Assembly (NCBI RefSeq): GCF_020463795.1
Contig: NZ_CP080025.1
Location: forward strand, 2,849,501-2,913,500
Direction of reading: 5' to 3'
Origin: Echinicola marina
Lineage (GTDB): Bacteria; Bacteroidota; Bacteroidia; Cytophagales; Cyclobacteriaceae
Length of the DNA: 64,000 bases
Shown piece after piece: positions 19,627 to 29,527 of this stretch; positions within the stretch are counted from its first letter, which is position 1; each line of letters starts with the position of its first letter. Position numbers and translations under genes: made by a program. The notes below the pieces were generated by a model. It saw only the letters and a program-made list of their open reading frames with translations, ran no database searches and was not told where the DNA came from.

Positions 19627-20013
19627 TTAATTGTCGAAGATGTCAGCAATTAGTTGGAATTCTGGGATTTCAATTGCTAGCACTTTACCATCCTGGAGGC
19701 GTTCCATGTAATATTCTCCCTTCATTTTTCCTAAGCCTGAGCGGAGATTACAGCCGGATACATAATGGTGGGATTTCCCTGGTTCGAGAACTGGTTGTTG
19801 CCCCACTACACCGTCACCTTCGATTATTTTCGTGGATAGGCCTGCGTCAAAAACTTCCCATTTTCTTCTTAGCAGTTGTAAGGTATGGGCACTGTTGTTT
19901 TCAATGGAGACTTTATAGGTAAAGACATAGTGATGCTGGTGCGGGCTGGAGTATTCCGCTTGATAGGTCGCTTCCACGCTGACCTTGATGCCTTGGGTAA
20001 TTGCCGTAACCAT
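19627..20013 (-). CDS. apaG: ApaG-domain protein (Co2+/Mg2+ efflux ApaG type)
   Basis: All of the short ApaG fold is present: VSVEATYQAEYSSP, FTYKVSIENNS, LLRRKWEVFDA, GEGV-type VVGQQPVLEPGKSHHYVSGC and the GEYYME strand. The length of 128 residues is the family norm. ApaG was linked to cobalt resistance in enterobacteria; the fold is a fibronectin-like beta sandwich and the molecular role is unsettled. It is the first gene of a two-gene minus-strand unit, divergent from ung. Confidence 0.94.
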   Translation of the reverse strand: MVTAITQGIKVSVEATYQAEYSSPHQHHYVFTYKVSIENNSAHTLQLLRRKWEVFDAGLSTKIIEGDGVVGQQPVLEPGKSHHYVSGCNLRSGLGKMKGEYYMERLQDGKVLAIEIPEFQLIADIFDN

Positions 20014-20086
20014 TAAAAACTTTGTCTATCAGGATTTTTGTTCGAAATTAAGGGTTTATTCATAAATCTCAAGAGAATTAAAATAA

Positions 20087-20749
20087 ATGAATGTTAAGAT
20101 AAACGCGACTTGGAAGGAAAAGTTGGGTGAAGAATTTGAAAAACCCTATTTTGAAACGTTGGTTTCTTTTGTGAAAAGGGAATATGGAGAAAAGAAGATA
20201 TTCCCTCAGGGCAGTGAAATTTTTAATGCTTTTGAAAAATGCCCGTTCGAAAAAGTGAAAGTGGTGATTCTGGGGCAAGACCCCTATCATGGTCCTGGGC
20301 AAGCCCATGGCTTGTCTTTTTCTGTTAGGGAGGGAATTCCTTTTCCGCCTTCTTTGATGAATATATTTAAGGAGCTCAAGGATGATTTAGATGTTTCTGT
20401 TCCATCGCATGGAAATTTAGAAAGATGGGCAGAACAAGGTGTTTTGTTGCTGAATGCAACATTGACTGTAGAGGCTCATAAGGCAGGATCTCATCAGAAA
20501 AAGGGCTGGGAAGAATTTACTGATGCAGTGATCAGAAAGTTGGCTGAAGAAAAAGAAGGGTTGGTTTTTATGCTATGGGGTGCTTATGCACAAAAAAAGG
20601 CTGCTTTTATATCAGATGAGAAACATTTGAAATTAAATGCCCCGCATCCAAGTCCTTTGTCTGCTCATAGAGGTTTTTTAGGCTGCAAACATTTCAGTAA
20701 GGCCAATGACTATTTAAAATCAAAGGGAGAAAATGAAATTGTATGGTGA
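20087..20749 (+). CDS. ung: Uracil-DNA glycosylase (family 1)
   Basis: Removes uracil from DNA. The water-activating motif GQDPYHG (Asp65) and the following PGQAHGLSFSV are present. So are FPPSLMNIFKEL, the uracil-binding LLNATLTV region, and the leucine-intercalation motif HPSPLSAHRGFLGC near residue 185. The length of 220 residues is typical. It forms a single-gene unit, ended by a strong terminator, and no TAnnTTTG element is clear upstream. Confidence 0.97.
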   Translation: MNVKINATWKEKLGEEFEKPYFETLVSFVKREYGEKKIFPQGSEIFNAFEKCPFEKVKVVILGQDPYHGPGQAHGLSFSVREGIPFPPSLMNIFKELKDDLDVSVPSHGNLERWAEQGVLLLNATLTVEAHKAGSHQKKGWEEFTDAVIRKLAEEKEGLVFMLWGAYAQKKAAFISDEKHLKLNAPHPSPLSAHRGFLGCKHFSKANDYLKSKGENEIVW

Positions 20750-20750
20750 T

Positions 20751-20787
20751 AAAAAAGGCGGCAAGAATCTTTCTTGCCGCCTTTTTT
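20751..20787. terminator. Bidirectional terminator between ung and lepB
   Basis: AAAAAAGGCGGCAAGA (from 20751) pairs with TCTTGCCGCCTTTTTT (to 20787). It is a long GC-rich stem with A and T tracts at its two ends. Confidence 0.88.
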
Positions 20788-20815
20788 ATTCAATAGGGGA
20801 ATTGTTTTTTTCAGG

Positions 20816-21895
20816 TTAATGGATGCTTTTAAAGAATCTGTTCCACCTTATTTTACTGAACATACTCTTATGTTTGTCCAATGATAACCACAGGAACCAT
20901 GCTTTTCCTACAATGTGATCTTCAGGAACAAAACCCCAAAATCTAGAGTCCAAGGAATCGTGCCTGTTATCACCCATCATAAAATAATAGTCTTGGGTAA
21001 AGGTATAACTGTCTTGTTTTTCTCCATTGATAAAAACTTGATTGGCTTCAATCCTTAAATCCTCAATTCCTTCGTAATTTTTGATGGTGAAGGCATATTT
21101 ACGGACATTGTCTTCTGTTAAATCTATGGTCCAGCCTTTTGCAGGGACTTTAAGTGGCCCGAAGTTGTCTCTGTTCCAACCATAATAGGAACCGTCAGGA
21201 TGGATGTCAGGATCACCATTGTCCTTTTCGTAAATTCGGATTTTAACTTCTTTGATTACAGGAGATTTTTCCAATCGCTTTGCTATGGCAGGGGTGGTGA
21301 AGACCACATACATGCCATTAAAGGGATGGTAAGAATCCTTATTGATATCATATTCGTCAAAGAATTCCGCATTGAGCATTCTGTTGGGAACTACATCATA
21401 TGAAAATTGCATCTCCTCTGGGTTTTCTGCAACTTGGTCGTTGATGATGAGTTGGGCCTGGTCGATTTTGACTACATCACCAGGAATGGCCACTGCTCTT
21501 TTGATATAGTTGGTTTTTAGATCTACCGGATATTCAAATTCATCAGGATAGTTAAATACCACTACATCATTTCTCTTCACAGAACTAAAGCCAGGAAGGC
21601 GATAATAAGGCAGCTGAATGGCATCAGAATAAGAGGGGATATCTGTTCCCCATATTTTTTGATGGGTCAAGGGGACCTGTAGCAAAGTTTGCGGGGTACG
21701 TGTCCCGTAATGCATTTTACTGACAAATAAGAAGTCACCCACTAACAGGGACTTTTCCATTGAAGCAGTGGGGATAGTAAAGGGTTCCAAAAATAACCAC
21801 CTGATCAAACTGGCGGCAATAACCGCAAAAACCAAGGCATCCAGCCATTCTCTAACTGGGCCTTTTTTCTTTTTTTCTGAACTCATTTTATACAA
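20816..21895 (-). CDS. lepB: Signal peptidase I
   Basis: Cleaves signal peptides at the periplasmic face of the inner membrane. One N-terminal membrane helix (about residues 18-36) leads directly to box B, IPTASMEKSLLVGD, with the nucleophilic Ser45. Box D (KRAVAIPGD) carries the general-base Lys, and box E is MGDNRHDSLDSRFWG near residue 310. The length of 359 residues exceeds the E. coli enzyme because of an insertion between boxes D and E, common in Bacteroidota. The Met at 21886 (MSSEKKKK) is an alternative start. It follows dapB by seven bases in the parA-to-lepB unit. Confidence 0.96.
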   Translation of the reverse strand: MYKMSSEKKKKGPVREWLDALVFAVIAASLIRWLFLEPFTIPTASMEKSLLVGDFLFVSKMHYGTRTPQTLLQVPLTHQKIWGTDIPSYSDAIQLPYYRLPGFSSVKRNDVVVFNYPDEFEYPVDLKTNYIKRAVAIPGDVVKIDQAQLIINDQVAENPEEMQFSYDVVPNRMLNAEFFDEYDINKDSYHPFNGMYVVFTTPAIAKRLEKSPVIKEVKIRIYEKDNGDPDIHPDGSYYGWNRDNFGPLKVPAKGWTIDLTEDNVRKYAFTIKNYEGIEDLRIEANQVFINGEKQDSYTFTQDYYFMMGDNRHDSLDSRFWGFVPEDHIVGKAWFLWLSLDKHKSMFSKIRWNRFFKSIH

Positions 21896-21902
21896 TGATT
21901 AA

Positions 21903-22625
21903 TTAGAAAGTAAGGAAATCGTCCATTGACAATACTCCCTTTTTGTCTTTGATCCACTCAGCTACCAAAACTGCGCCAAGGGCAAAGCCTTTTCTGCTAT
22001 GGGCTGTGTGCTTGATTTCAATATCGTCTATTTCAGACGAATAATTGATGATATGGGTCCCTGGGGCAGGGTCAATTCTCTTAGCGGTAATGGGAATAGA
22101 TTGTTCGCAACCGTTCATATCTGTGTCCAAATTCCAACGGTTCACTCTGTCCAAATTGTTGATGATTCCTTCTGCTAATGTAATGGCAGTGCCACTTGGA
22201 GCATCTTTCTTTTCGGTGTGGTGGATTTCTTCCATTTTTACTGAATAATCAGATTGATCATTCATGATTTTGGCCAAAAAGCTGTTGACTTTGAAGAATA
22301 TATTTACCCCAATACTATAGTTGGAAGCATAGAAAAATGCGCCGTCTTTATCTAAAGTTAGTTGTTCGATTTCTCCTTTTTTGTCCAGCCAACCTGTCGT
22401 TCCACTGACTATAGGGATTTGGTTATTGATGGCCCAAGTCAGGTTTTTGTAGGCTGCATCTGGCTGACTGAATTCTATGGCTACGTCTATTGATTGGGTG
22501 TCAAGCTGATCCAATGTATGTACATTGGACTCGTCAATCTTTCCCGCAATGGTATGGCCTCTTTCTTCTGCAATTTGGGAAATGATTTTTCCCATTTTAC
22601 CATACCCAAGTATTAAAATATTCAT
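21903..22625 (-). CDS. dapB: 4-hydroxy-tetrahydrodipicolinate reductase
   Basis: An NAD(P)H-dependent step of lysine and diaminopimelate synthesis. The dinucleotide fold starts ILILGYGKMGKI. SGTTGW lies near residue 80. The catalytic and substrate-binding segment EIHHTEKKDAPSGTA (Lys, Asp, Pro, Ser-Gly-Thr) lies near 140, and the C-terminal AHSRKGFALGAV is present. The length of 240 residues is normal. The gene starts eight bases after the DUF5683 stop. Cell-wall precursor synthesis, protein export and chromosome segregation genes are thus grouped. Confidence 0.96.
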   Translation of the reverse strand: MNILILGYGKMGKIISQIAEERGHTIAGKIDESNVHTLDQLDTQSIDVAIEFSQPDAAYKNLTWAINNQIPIVSGTTGWLDKKGEIEQLTLDKDGAFFYASNYSIGVNIFFKVNSFLAKIMNDQSDYSVKMEEIHHTEKKDAPSGTAITLAEGIINNLDRVNRWNLDTDMNGCEQSIPITAKRIDPAPGTHIINYSSEIDDIEIKHTAHSRKGFALGAVLVAEWIKDKKGVLSMDDFLTF

Positions 22626-22633
22626 CTAGTATT

Positions 22634-23260
22634 TTAAAATTTTAATTTTATTGATATTCCCACTGAATTTCCACTGGCATAAAGGGATTCTACAGAGGGT
22701 TGAACTTTTAAAGTCAGGTCGTCAGAAACATCAAAACCAGAAAGGTGGGCGTCCACAATGGCGTCCACGATATTCAGTGCGTAAATAGCCCCAAAAATCA
22801 AATAAGTGGCATCTCTGTTTCTTCTCCAATAATCTACATTTCTGATCAGTCCGTCTTCATTAAGGTTAGGGAAAAGGTTTTCCGTTTCGGCATCGTCATC
22901 GCGGTAAATGATCAAAGCTTCCTTAAAGAGTTGGTACCTTCTGTTATTGAAGTCTACAAAGTAAAGATTAGTTATGATTCCACCATAAATAATCGGTACT
23001 TTCCATGGTTTTTCATTGTAAACTTGTCCCGCTCCCGGCAAAATAGCAGATAACCATGCTGCTTTTTTGGGATTTTTTGATTCCTTTTTTAGGATGATCT
23101 CCTGTTGATTGGTAGTATCAGCCTCTATTTGCCGGATTTCTTGTCCCAAACATTGGATTTGGAATAGAGGTAATAAAACAAAAACAGCAACAGTTTTTGG
23201 ATAGTTAACTATTGCTTTTTTTATTTCCTCAATAAAACATTTGAGATAAGAACGACGCAC
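22634..23260 (-). CDS. DUF5683-domain membrane protein
   Basis: A signal or membrane segment (residues 20-38, AVFVLLPLFQIQCLG) is followed by a spacer and the DUF5683 core AAWLSAILPGAGQVYNEKPW, then IPIIYGGI-like and FGAIYALNIVDAIVDAHL segments, which form two or three membrane helices. The C-terminus ends in alternating hydrophobic residues (VGISIKLKF). The function is unknown. The family nearly always lies between parB and dapB in Bacteroidota, as here, which hints at an envelope role tied to growth or division. The start almost abuts the parB stop. A Met nearer the hydrophobic segment is not available. Confidence 0.84.
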   Translation of the reverse strand: MRRSYLKCFIEEIKKAIVNYPKTVAVFVLLPLFQIQCLGQEIRQIEADTTNQQEIILKKESKNPKKAAWLSAILPGAGQVYNEKPWKVPIIYGGIITNLYFVDFNNRRYQLFKEALIIYRDDDAETENLFPNLNEDGLIRNVDYWRRNRDATYLIFGAIYALNIVDAIVDAHLSGFDVSDDLTLKVQPSVESLYASGNSVGISIKLKF

Positions 23261-23262
23261 TT

Positions 23263-24189
23263 TTAAATGATTTCTAGTATTTCCAGTATTCTGTTCAGGT
23301 CGTCAGCAGAACCAAATGGGATTTTGATTTCTCCTTTGTCCCTATGATCCATTTTTAGGCTTACCCTGCTGCCCAAGTGAGAAGCCAATCTCTGTTGGAG
23401 TTTACTCAATTCATATTTTTTAACAGGATCCAAGTCGGGCTTTTCAGTAGTGACGGTTTCTTCTTCAGGACCATTGTGCAGTGCTTTTACCAAAGCTTCC
23501 ACTTTTCGGACACTTAGTTCTTCCTCTATGGTTTTTCGGTAAATAGCAAGTTGTTTGTCAACTTCTTCAATATTGATCAATGCCCGGGCATGGCCCATGG
23601 AAATTTTTTTGTCCCTAATGCCGGCCTGAATATCTGGCGGGAGTTTGAGTAATCTAAGGTAGTTGTTGACCGTAGTCCTGTTTTTTCCAACGCGGTCACC
23701 CAACTGTTCTTGCTTCAGGTCACATTCTGCCAATAACCTTTGATAGGAATGCGCTATTTCCAGGGCATTGAGGTTTTCCCTTTGGATATTTTCTATCAGG
23801 GCCATTTCCAACATTTGTTGGTCATTGGCTGTTCTGACATAGGCAGGTACGGATTCCAATCCGGCGATTTTGGATGCCTGGAATCTTCTTTCTCCAGAAA
23901 TCAATTGGTATTCATTGTCCGCGAGTTTACGAACGGTGATAGGCTGAATGATGCCTTGGACAATGATGGAGTCTGCAAGTTCTTGCAGGGCATCTTTGTC
24001 GAAATGGGTTCTTGGCTGATAAGGATTTACCTGAATTTCCGCTAATGGAACTTCGTGGATTCCCGCAGCTGGAATTTCTACTTCCCTTTCTTCCTTTTTA
24101 TGCTCATTTTTAGAAGAATCTTCTAATAAAGCACCCAATCCTCTTCCCAGTGCCTTTTTCCTTTTTATGGGTTTTTGATTATCAGCCAT
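23263..24189 (-). CDS. parB: Chromosome-partitioning protein ParB
   Basis: A parS-binding CTPase clamp of chromosome segregation. The N-terminal LGRGLGALL (ParA-contact region) is followed by IQVNPYQPRTHFDKDAL. The CTP-binding motifs GERRFQASK and ENIQRENLNALEIA lie near residues 100 and 140. The helix-turn-helix region (LGDRVGKNRTTVNNYLRLL) and the ISMGHARAL block follow, then a C-terminal dimer domain. The length of 308 residues is typical. It is the second gene after parA, with a 14-base gap. I saw no parS-like palindrome (TGTTNCACGTGNAACA) near the operon. Confidence 0.97.
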   Translation of the reverse strand: MADNQKPIKRKKALGRGLGALLEDSSKNEHKKEEREVEIPAAGIHEVPLAEIQVNPYQPRTHFDKDALQELADSIIVQGIIQPITVRKLADNEYQLISGERRFQASKIAGLESVPAYVRTANDQQMLEMALIENIQRENLNALEIAHSYQRLLAECDLKQEQLGDRVGKNRTTVNNYLRLLKLPPDIQAGIRDKKISMGHARALINIEEVDKQLAIYRKTIEEELSVRKVEALVKALHNGPEEETVTTEKPDLDPVKKYELSKLQQRLASHLGSRVSLKMDHRDKGEIKIPFGSADDLNRILEILEII

Positions 24190-24203
24190 GATGTGTAATT
24201 AGA

Positions 24204-24983
24204 TTAATTCATTTTTACTAAGCCATTGCGTTCCGCGATTTCATTGGCCAAATTCAAGTAGGATAATGCCCCTTTACCTTCAGCGTCGAAGGCGATGGCA
24301 GGCAGTCCAAAACTAGGAGATTCTCCTAGTTTTACATTACGCGGAATGATGGTGTCAAAAACCATGTTTTTAAAGTGTAGCCTAACTTCTTCCACCACTT
24401 GGTTGGAAAGTCTCAGTCTTACATCATACATGGTCAATAATATGCCTTCAATCTCCAGGTCAGGGTTAAGTCTGGTCTGGATGATTTTAATGGTGTTCAA
24501 TAGTTTTCCAAGCCCTTCCAAAGCAAAGTATTCACACTGTACAGGGATGATGACAGAATTAGCAGCGGTGAGCGCATTGATGGTGATTAGACCCAATGAA
24601 GGAGAGCAATCAATGATGATGAAATCATATTGATCCTGGATCTTACCGATCACCTCACGCATTTTTTCCTCTCTGTTGTCCAAATTGATCATCTCTACTT
24701 CAGCACCTACAAGGTCAATATGCGAAGGTACCAAGTCCAAGTGTTCAATATCTGTATGGTAGATGATGGAGCTGATATCCACACCATCTACCATGCATTC
24801 ATAGATGCTGTTGTCTATTTCTTTGGGATCTTGTCCCAGCCCTGAAGTAGTGTTGGCCTGTGGGTCAGCATCAATCACTAGAGTTTTAAACTCCAGTACA
24901 GCCAAACTGGCTGCTAAATTCATGGCTGTGGTTGTTTTACCCACACCGCCTTTTTGGTTGGCAATAGCTACTATTTTTCCCAT
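24204..24983 (-). CDS. parA: Chromosome-partitioning ATPase ParA (Soj type)
   Basis: The deviant Walker A of the ParA/MinD class is KGGVGKTT near residue 10, with the signature lysine. Walker A' is DADPQANTTSGLG and Walker B is IIIDCSPSLG. The length of 259 residues fits chromosomal Soj proteins without an extra N-terminal DNA-binding domain. It moves origins apart with ParB by ATP-dependent, non-specific DNA binding. First gene of parA-parB-DUF5683-dapB-lepB. Confidence 0.97.
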   Translation of the reverse strand: MGKIVAIANQKGGVGKTTTAMNLAASLAVLEFKTLVIDADPQANTTSGLGQDPKEIDNSIYECMVDGVDISSIIYHTDIEHLDLVPSHIDLVGAEVEMINLDNREEKMREVIGKIQDQYDFIIIDCSPSLGLITINALTAANSVIIPVQCEYFALEGLGKLLNTIKIIQTRLNPDLEIEGILLTMYDVRLRLSNQVVEEVRLHFKNMVFDTIIPRNVKLGESPSFGLPAIAFDAEGKGALSYLNLANEIAERNGLVKMN

Positions 24984-25404
24984 TGTATTGGTGTCAAATG
25001 GTCATGTTAGTTTTGGTACAAAGCTTTGACATTTCTAAAGCAGCGTTGTTCATGTTTTATTAATCCTTTAGCATTCTAAGCTTCCGGGTAAAATCATCCC
25101 GCAAATTACTTAAAATTCACTAGAATTTAATAATAATTGAATCAATTGGGTTCCAATCAATACAATTCTGCCAAAATGCCAATTTCACGCTACACAAAGA
25201 TATAAGTTTAATTTTTACATGAAACAGTTTGTTTTCCACATAGCCTTGTGGATACTTAATAACTGGTTGATTCTTAATTTTCTGTGTAGCTTATTTTAGT
25301 TCAAAATCTATCGAAAAAACATTGTTGGACCTTGAAAATAATTTGGAGCAAGAAATAATGGAAAGATCAGATAGCAGGACAAAAAGTGGGCTCATTGGTG
25401 AAAT
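24984..25404. promoter_or_regulatory. Gene-free region before parA with DnaA-box-like pair and inverted repeat (possible origin or regulatory region)
   Basis: About 420 A+T-rich bases without a convincing gene. TTTTCCACA (25232-25240) and TGTGGATAC (25247-25255) face each other six bases apart; each matches the DnaA box TTATCCACA at eight of nine places. They lie inside an eight-base inverted repeat, GCTACACA (25189-25196) and TGTGTAGC (25283-25290). The A+T-rich stretch at 25200-25220 could melt. The region must also hold the parA promoter, which I could not identify. Origin function is only an inference from boxes plus parAB. Confidence 0.35.
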
Positions 25405-25405
25405 T

Positions 25406-25440
25406 AAAAAGGAGGGGCGGTTTTACCGCCCCTCCTTTTT
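25406..25440 (-). terminator. Terminator of yidC
   Basis: AAAAAGGAGGGGCGG (25406-25420) pairs with CCGCCCCTCCTTTTT (25426-25440) around a five-base loop. It is a strong stem just downstream of the minus-strand yidC stop. Confidence 0.88.
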
Positions 25441-25466
25441 AACCTATCCAGGATTTAGTCATTGGA

Positions 25467-27263
25467 TTATTTTTTCTTTTTTCCAGCTTCAGCAGCTTTC
25501 ATGGCTTCTTCCAATCTGGATTGGAACTTAGACTTTTTCTTGTTGGCATTTTTCTTTTTGTTGTCTTCTATTTTTTGGCGGATTTTTTTGTCATCTACAA
25601 AACGCTTGATCAAGGCTTGTTGGCCAAATGTCACCATATTGGAAACAAAATAGTAGAAACTCAATGCTGCAGGATAAGAATTAAGGACAAACATGAAGGT
25701 TACTGGCATGATATATCCCAGGTTTTTCATCGGTCCTTGCGCAGCCGTCAACTGGTTATTGAAGCGTGTATATACGATTTGTGATACTGTCATCAACAAA
25801 GTGAAAAGACTCACGTGATTTCCATAAAAAGGGATAGTAAATGGCAGGTTAATGATGGAATCGTAAGTTGATAGATCATGCGCCCACAAGAAAGGTTCTT
25901 GTCTTAATTCAATTGAATTAGGGAAGAAGAAGAACATGGCAAATAGGAACGGCATCTGTAACAACATTGGTAAGCAACCACTGATAGGGCTTACACCAAG
26001 TTGTCCGAAGAGCTTCATTTGCTCCTGTTGCATTTTTGTGGGGTCGTCACCGTATTTCTCCTTTAGTTCATCAATCTCTGGCTTGATTACCCTCATTTTG
26101 GCCATTCCTATATATGACTTGTAGGTCAGTGGAAACAGGGCCGCCTTGATGATAAATACAATCAAAATGATGATAATACCATAGTTGGAAAAGACTTTTT
26201 CCAATACATGGAAGAGGTTAACGATGATATATTTATTGACCCAGCTCACAAAGAAGTAACCCATGTCTACGTTTCTCTCAAATTCAGGACTTACCTTTTT
26301 CAAGAGTTTGTAGTTGTTAGGGCCAAAGAAGTAACTGTTATTGGCTTGGCCATTCACCATGTTCAAGGAAAGGTGAGCTGTCATGTCCTTAACAGACATG
26401 GTGTCAGCAGGAGTGGCTTGGACAAGGTTGACATCGGAGAACTGATCGTCAGCGATCAAACCGGCACTAAAGAAACGCTGTTTGAATGCTACCCATTTTA
26501 CAGGTGTCGCTAGCTGTTCACTGTCCTCGTCTGAAGAAGCGCTCAAATTATCAAAATCACCTTCTAGGGTGAAATAGTTGATATGGGTCTTTCTTCTGGA
26601 TTCGCTGATATCGGCTTCTTGTTTTTTCAGTTTATTGTCCCAACTGATGGCAATGCGTTGATCGGTCAAGCTGTTGATGCCATTGGCTGAAATGCTCTGG
26701 GCCAGGGTGTACTTGTTCTCTGGTAAGGTGTAGGTCCTTTTGATGCTGCCAGAACCAGTATTAGCGGTAAATATCAGCTTCTGTGCGGGATTTTCTTCAA
26801 CTGTGGTACTTTCAATGCTTGAGTTGAAATAAAATTCATTAAGGCTGATAGGACCTTTGCTGGTTTGGAGTTGGTAATCAATGGCAGCACTTTCCTCATC
26901 GATAAGGATAAGGGGCTCTTTTGACCAAGTTTTGAAATCCTTAAGTTCTACGCTTTTGATTTCTCCACCTTTGGAAGAGAAAATGATCTTTACCAAATCG
27001 TTTTCCAAAACAACTTGTTCTTCATTACCTGTCACCAAGGCTGCAAATTCTCCATACTGCTGTTGGTTTTGGAGATTTTGAAGGCTATCAGGTAAGGAGA
27101 CTGGAGTTGTTTCTGTTGTTTTTGGGGTAGCTTCCTCGTCTAGGGCTTCTGTAGTAGTGGTACTTTGCTCATCTGTTACTGGCTGCGGTTCACTAAAAAA
27201 GAAGGTGTAAACCAGGAGCACAGCTGCGAAAAGGATAAGTCCTGTCGCTTGATTTCTGTCCAT
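25467..27263 (-). CDS. yidC: Membrane protein insertase YidC
   Basis: Inserts proteins into the inner membrane alone or with SecYEG. The first helix (RNQATGLILFAAVLLVYTFFF) is followed by an acidic linker and a large periplasmic beta-sandwich domain (about residues 75-340). The conserved insertase core of five helices comes next. The core is marked by IIIILIVFIIKAALFPLTYKS with the functional charge following, SGCLPMLLQMPFLFAMFFFF, and NLGYIMPVTFMFVLNSYPAA. The C-terminus is very basic, for ribosome contact. The length of 598 residues is normal for Bacteroidota. It lies downstream of pyrG, separated by a hairpin. Confidence 0.97.
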   Translation of the reverse strand: MDRNQATGLILFAAVLLVYTFFFSEPQPVTDEQSTTTTEALDEEATPKTTETTPVSLPDSLQNLQNQQQYGEFAALVTGNEEQVVLENDLVKIIFSSKGGEIKSVELKDFKTWSKEPLILIDEESAAIDYQLQTSKGPISLNEFYFNSSIESTTVEENPAQKLIFTANTGSGSIKRTYTLPENKYTLAQSISANGINSLTDQRIAISWDNKLKKQEADISESRRKTHINYFTLEGDFDNLSASSDEDSEQLATPVKWVAFKQRFFSAGLIADDQFSDVNLVQATPADTMSVKDMTAHLSLNMVNGQANNSYFFGPNNYKLLKKVSPEFERNVDMGYFFVSWVNKYIIVNLFHVLEKVFSNYGIIIILIVFIIKAALFPLTYKSYIGMAKMRVIKPEIDELKEKYGDDPTKMQQEQMKLFGQLGVSPISGCLPMLLQMPFLFAMFFFFPNSIELRQEPFLWAHDLSTYDSIINLPFTIPFYGNHVSLFTLLMTVSQIVYTRFNNQLTAAQGPMKNLGYIMPVTFMFVLNSYPAALSFYYFVSNMVTFGQQALIKRFVDDKKIRQKIEDNKKKNANKKKSKFQSRLEEAMKAAEAGKKKK

Positions 27264-27271
27264 AATATTAG

Positions 27272-27316
27272 ATTTCTGAAAATTCGTAAAGGGGCCATCA
27301 TAGCCCCTTCAGAAAT
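27272..27316 (-). terminator. Hairpin between pyrG and yidC (terminator or attenuator)
   Basis: AAGGGGC (27289-27295) pairs with GCCCCTT (27303-27309), and ATTTCTG (27272-27278) can pair with CAGAAAT (27310-27316). The stem is strong, but no clean T tract follows on the minus strand, so read-through into yidC is plausible. Confidence 0.5.
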
Positions 27317-27320
27317 TATT

Positions 27321-28997
<1,677 letters not shown>

Positions 28998-29123
28998 TTA
29001 TTGACTTGAGGGAGGAGGAATCAATTAAAATTTTGTTTCTCCTTTCAAAAGGGCCCATAGGAATGTTTTGTTGCTAGATTGGAACTTGAATCAGTTTTGT
29101 GCTTGATAGTTAAGGGATTAATG

Positions 29124-29172
29124 AAAAAAAATCAAAAGAGGCCATCCGCGGTGGCGGATGGCCTCTTTTGAT
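29124..29172 (-). terminator. Terminator of the 47-aa basic protein gene
   Basis: ATCAAAAGAGGCCATCCGC (29131-29149) pairs perfectly with GCGGATGGCCTCTTTTGAT (29154-29172) around a four-base loop. On the minus strand it runs into a T-rich tract. Confidence 0.88.
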
Positions 29173-29190
29173 ATGCACAAGTGGCTAATA

Positions 29191-29334
29191 TTATTTAGAG
29201 AACTCTTTTTTAAGTTCCTCTACGTCCACGTTTTTGATTACAGGCTTAGCATTCAATTGCTTGATCTTGATTACACGCGTAACTTGTCTTTGCCTGTTTC
29301 TTCTAGCTTTTCTCTTTAATGTAGTAACTGCCAT
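29191..29334 (-). CDS. Very basic 47-aa protein, possible ribosome-associated protein
   Basis: The sequence starts MAVTTLKRKARRNRQRQ and ends PVIKNVDVEELKKEFSK: a strongly basic, helical first half and an amphipathic end. It has its own promoter (TACCTTTG box) and one of the strongest terminators in the window, as expected of a highly expressed small gene. I recall near-identical short proteins in many Bacteroidota annotated as hypothetical. The composition suggests rRNA binding, and one possibility is a lineage-specific ribosomal protein; this is inference. The frame could start further upstream, but ATG 29334 lies just below the promoter, and the upstream part is outside the likely transcript. 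Confidence 0.75.
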   Translation of the reverse strand: MAVTTLKRKARRNRQRQVTRVIKIKQLNAKPVIKNVDVEELKKEFSK

Positions 29335-29370
29335 ATCTATTCGAGTTTTAGTTCTATTCCAAACGAAGGG

Positions 29371-29403
29371 CAAAGGTAGGTAAAATATTTGTATATTCAT
29401 CAA
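29371..29403 (-). promoter_or_regulatory. Promoter of the 47-aa basic protein gene
   Basis: On the minus strand, TTG (29403-29401) and TACCTTTG (29378-29371) are 22 bp apart, within the range known for Flavobacterium-type promoters. Transcription would start near 29364, about 30 bases before the ATG. Confidence 0.55.
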
Positions 29404-29527
29404 GATGTGTTTGAAAAATAAGTTTGAGTAAGGCTGTGATAATGTGAATTGTAGTTAATCTCAAAAAAATAGCGGCTACTTCACAAACTATTTTAATTTT
29501 GCCGTTTAAAATAAATAAAATTAGCAA

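Noticed and set aside
24984-25404. parS site near parAB
   Set aside because: No TGTTNCACGTGNAACA-like palindrome was found; sites may lie outside the window.
25322-25531. Plus-strand frame of 69 codons before yidC
   Set aside because: It runs through the yidC terminator hairpin and into the yidC coding region on the other strand.
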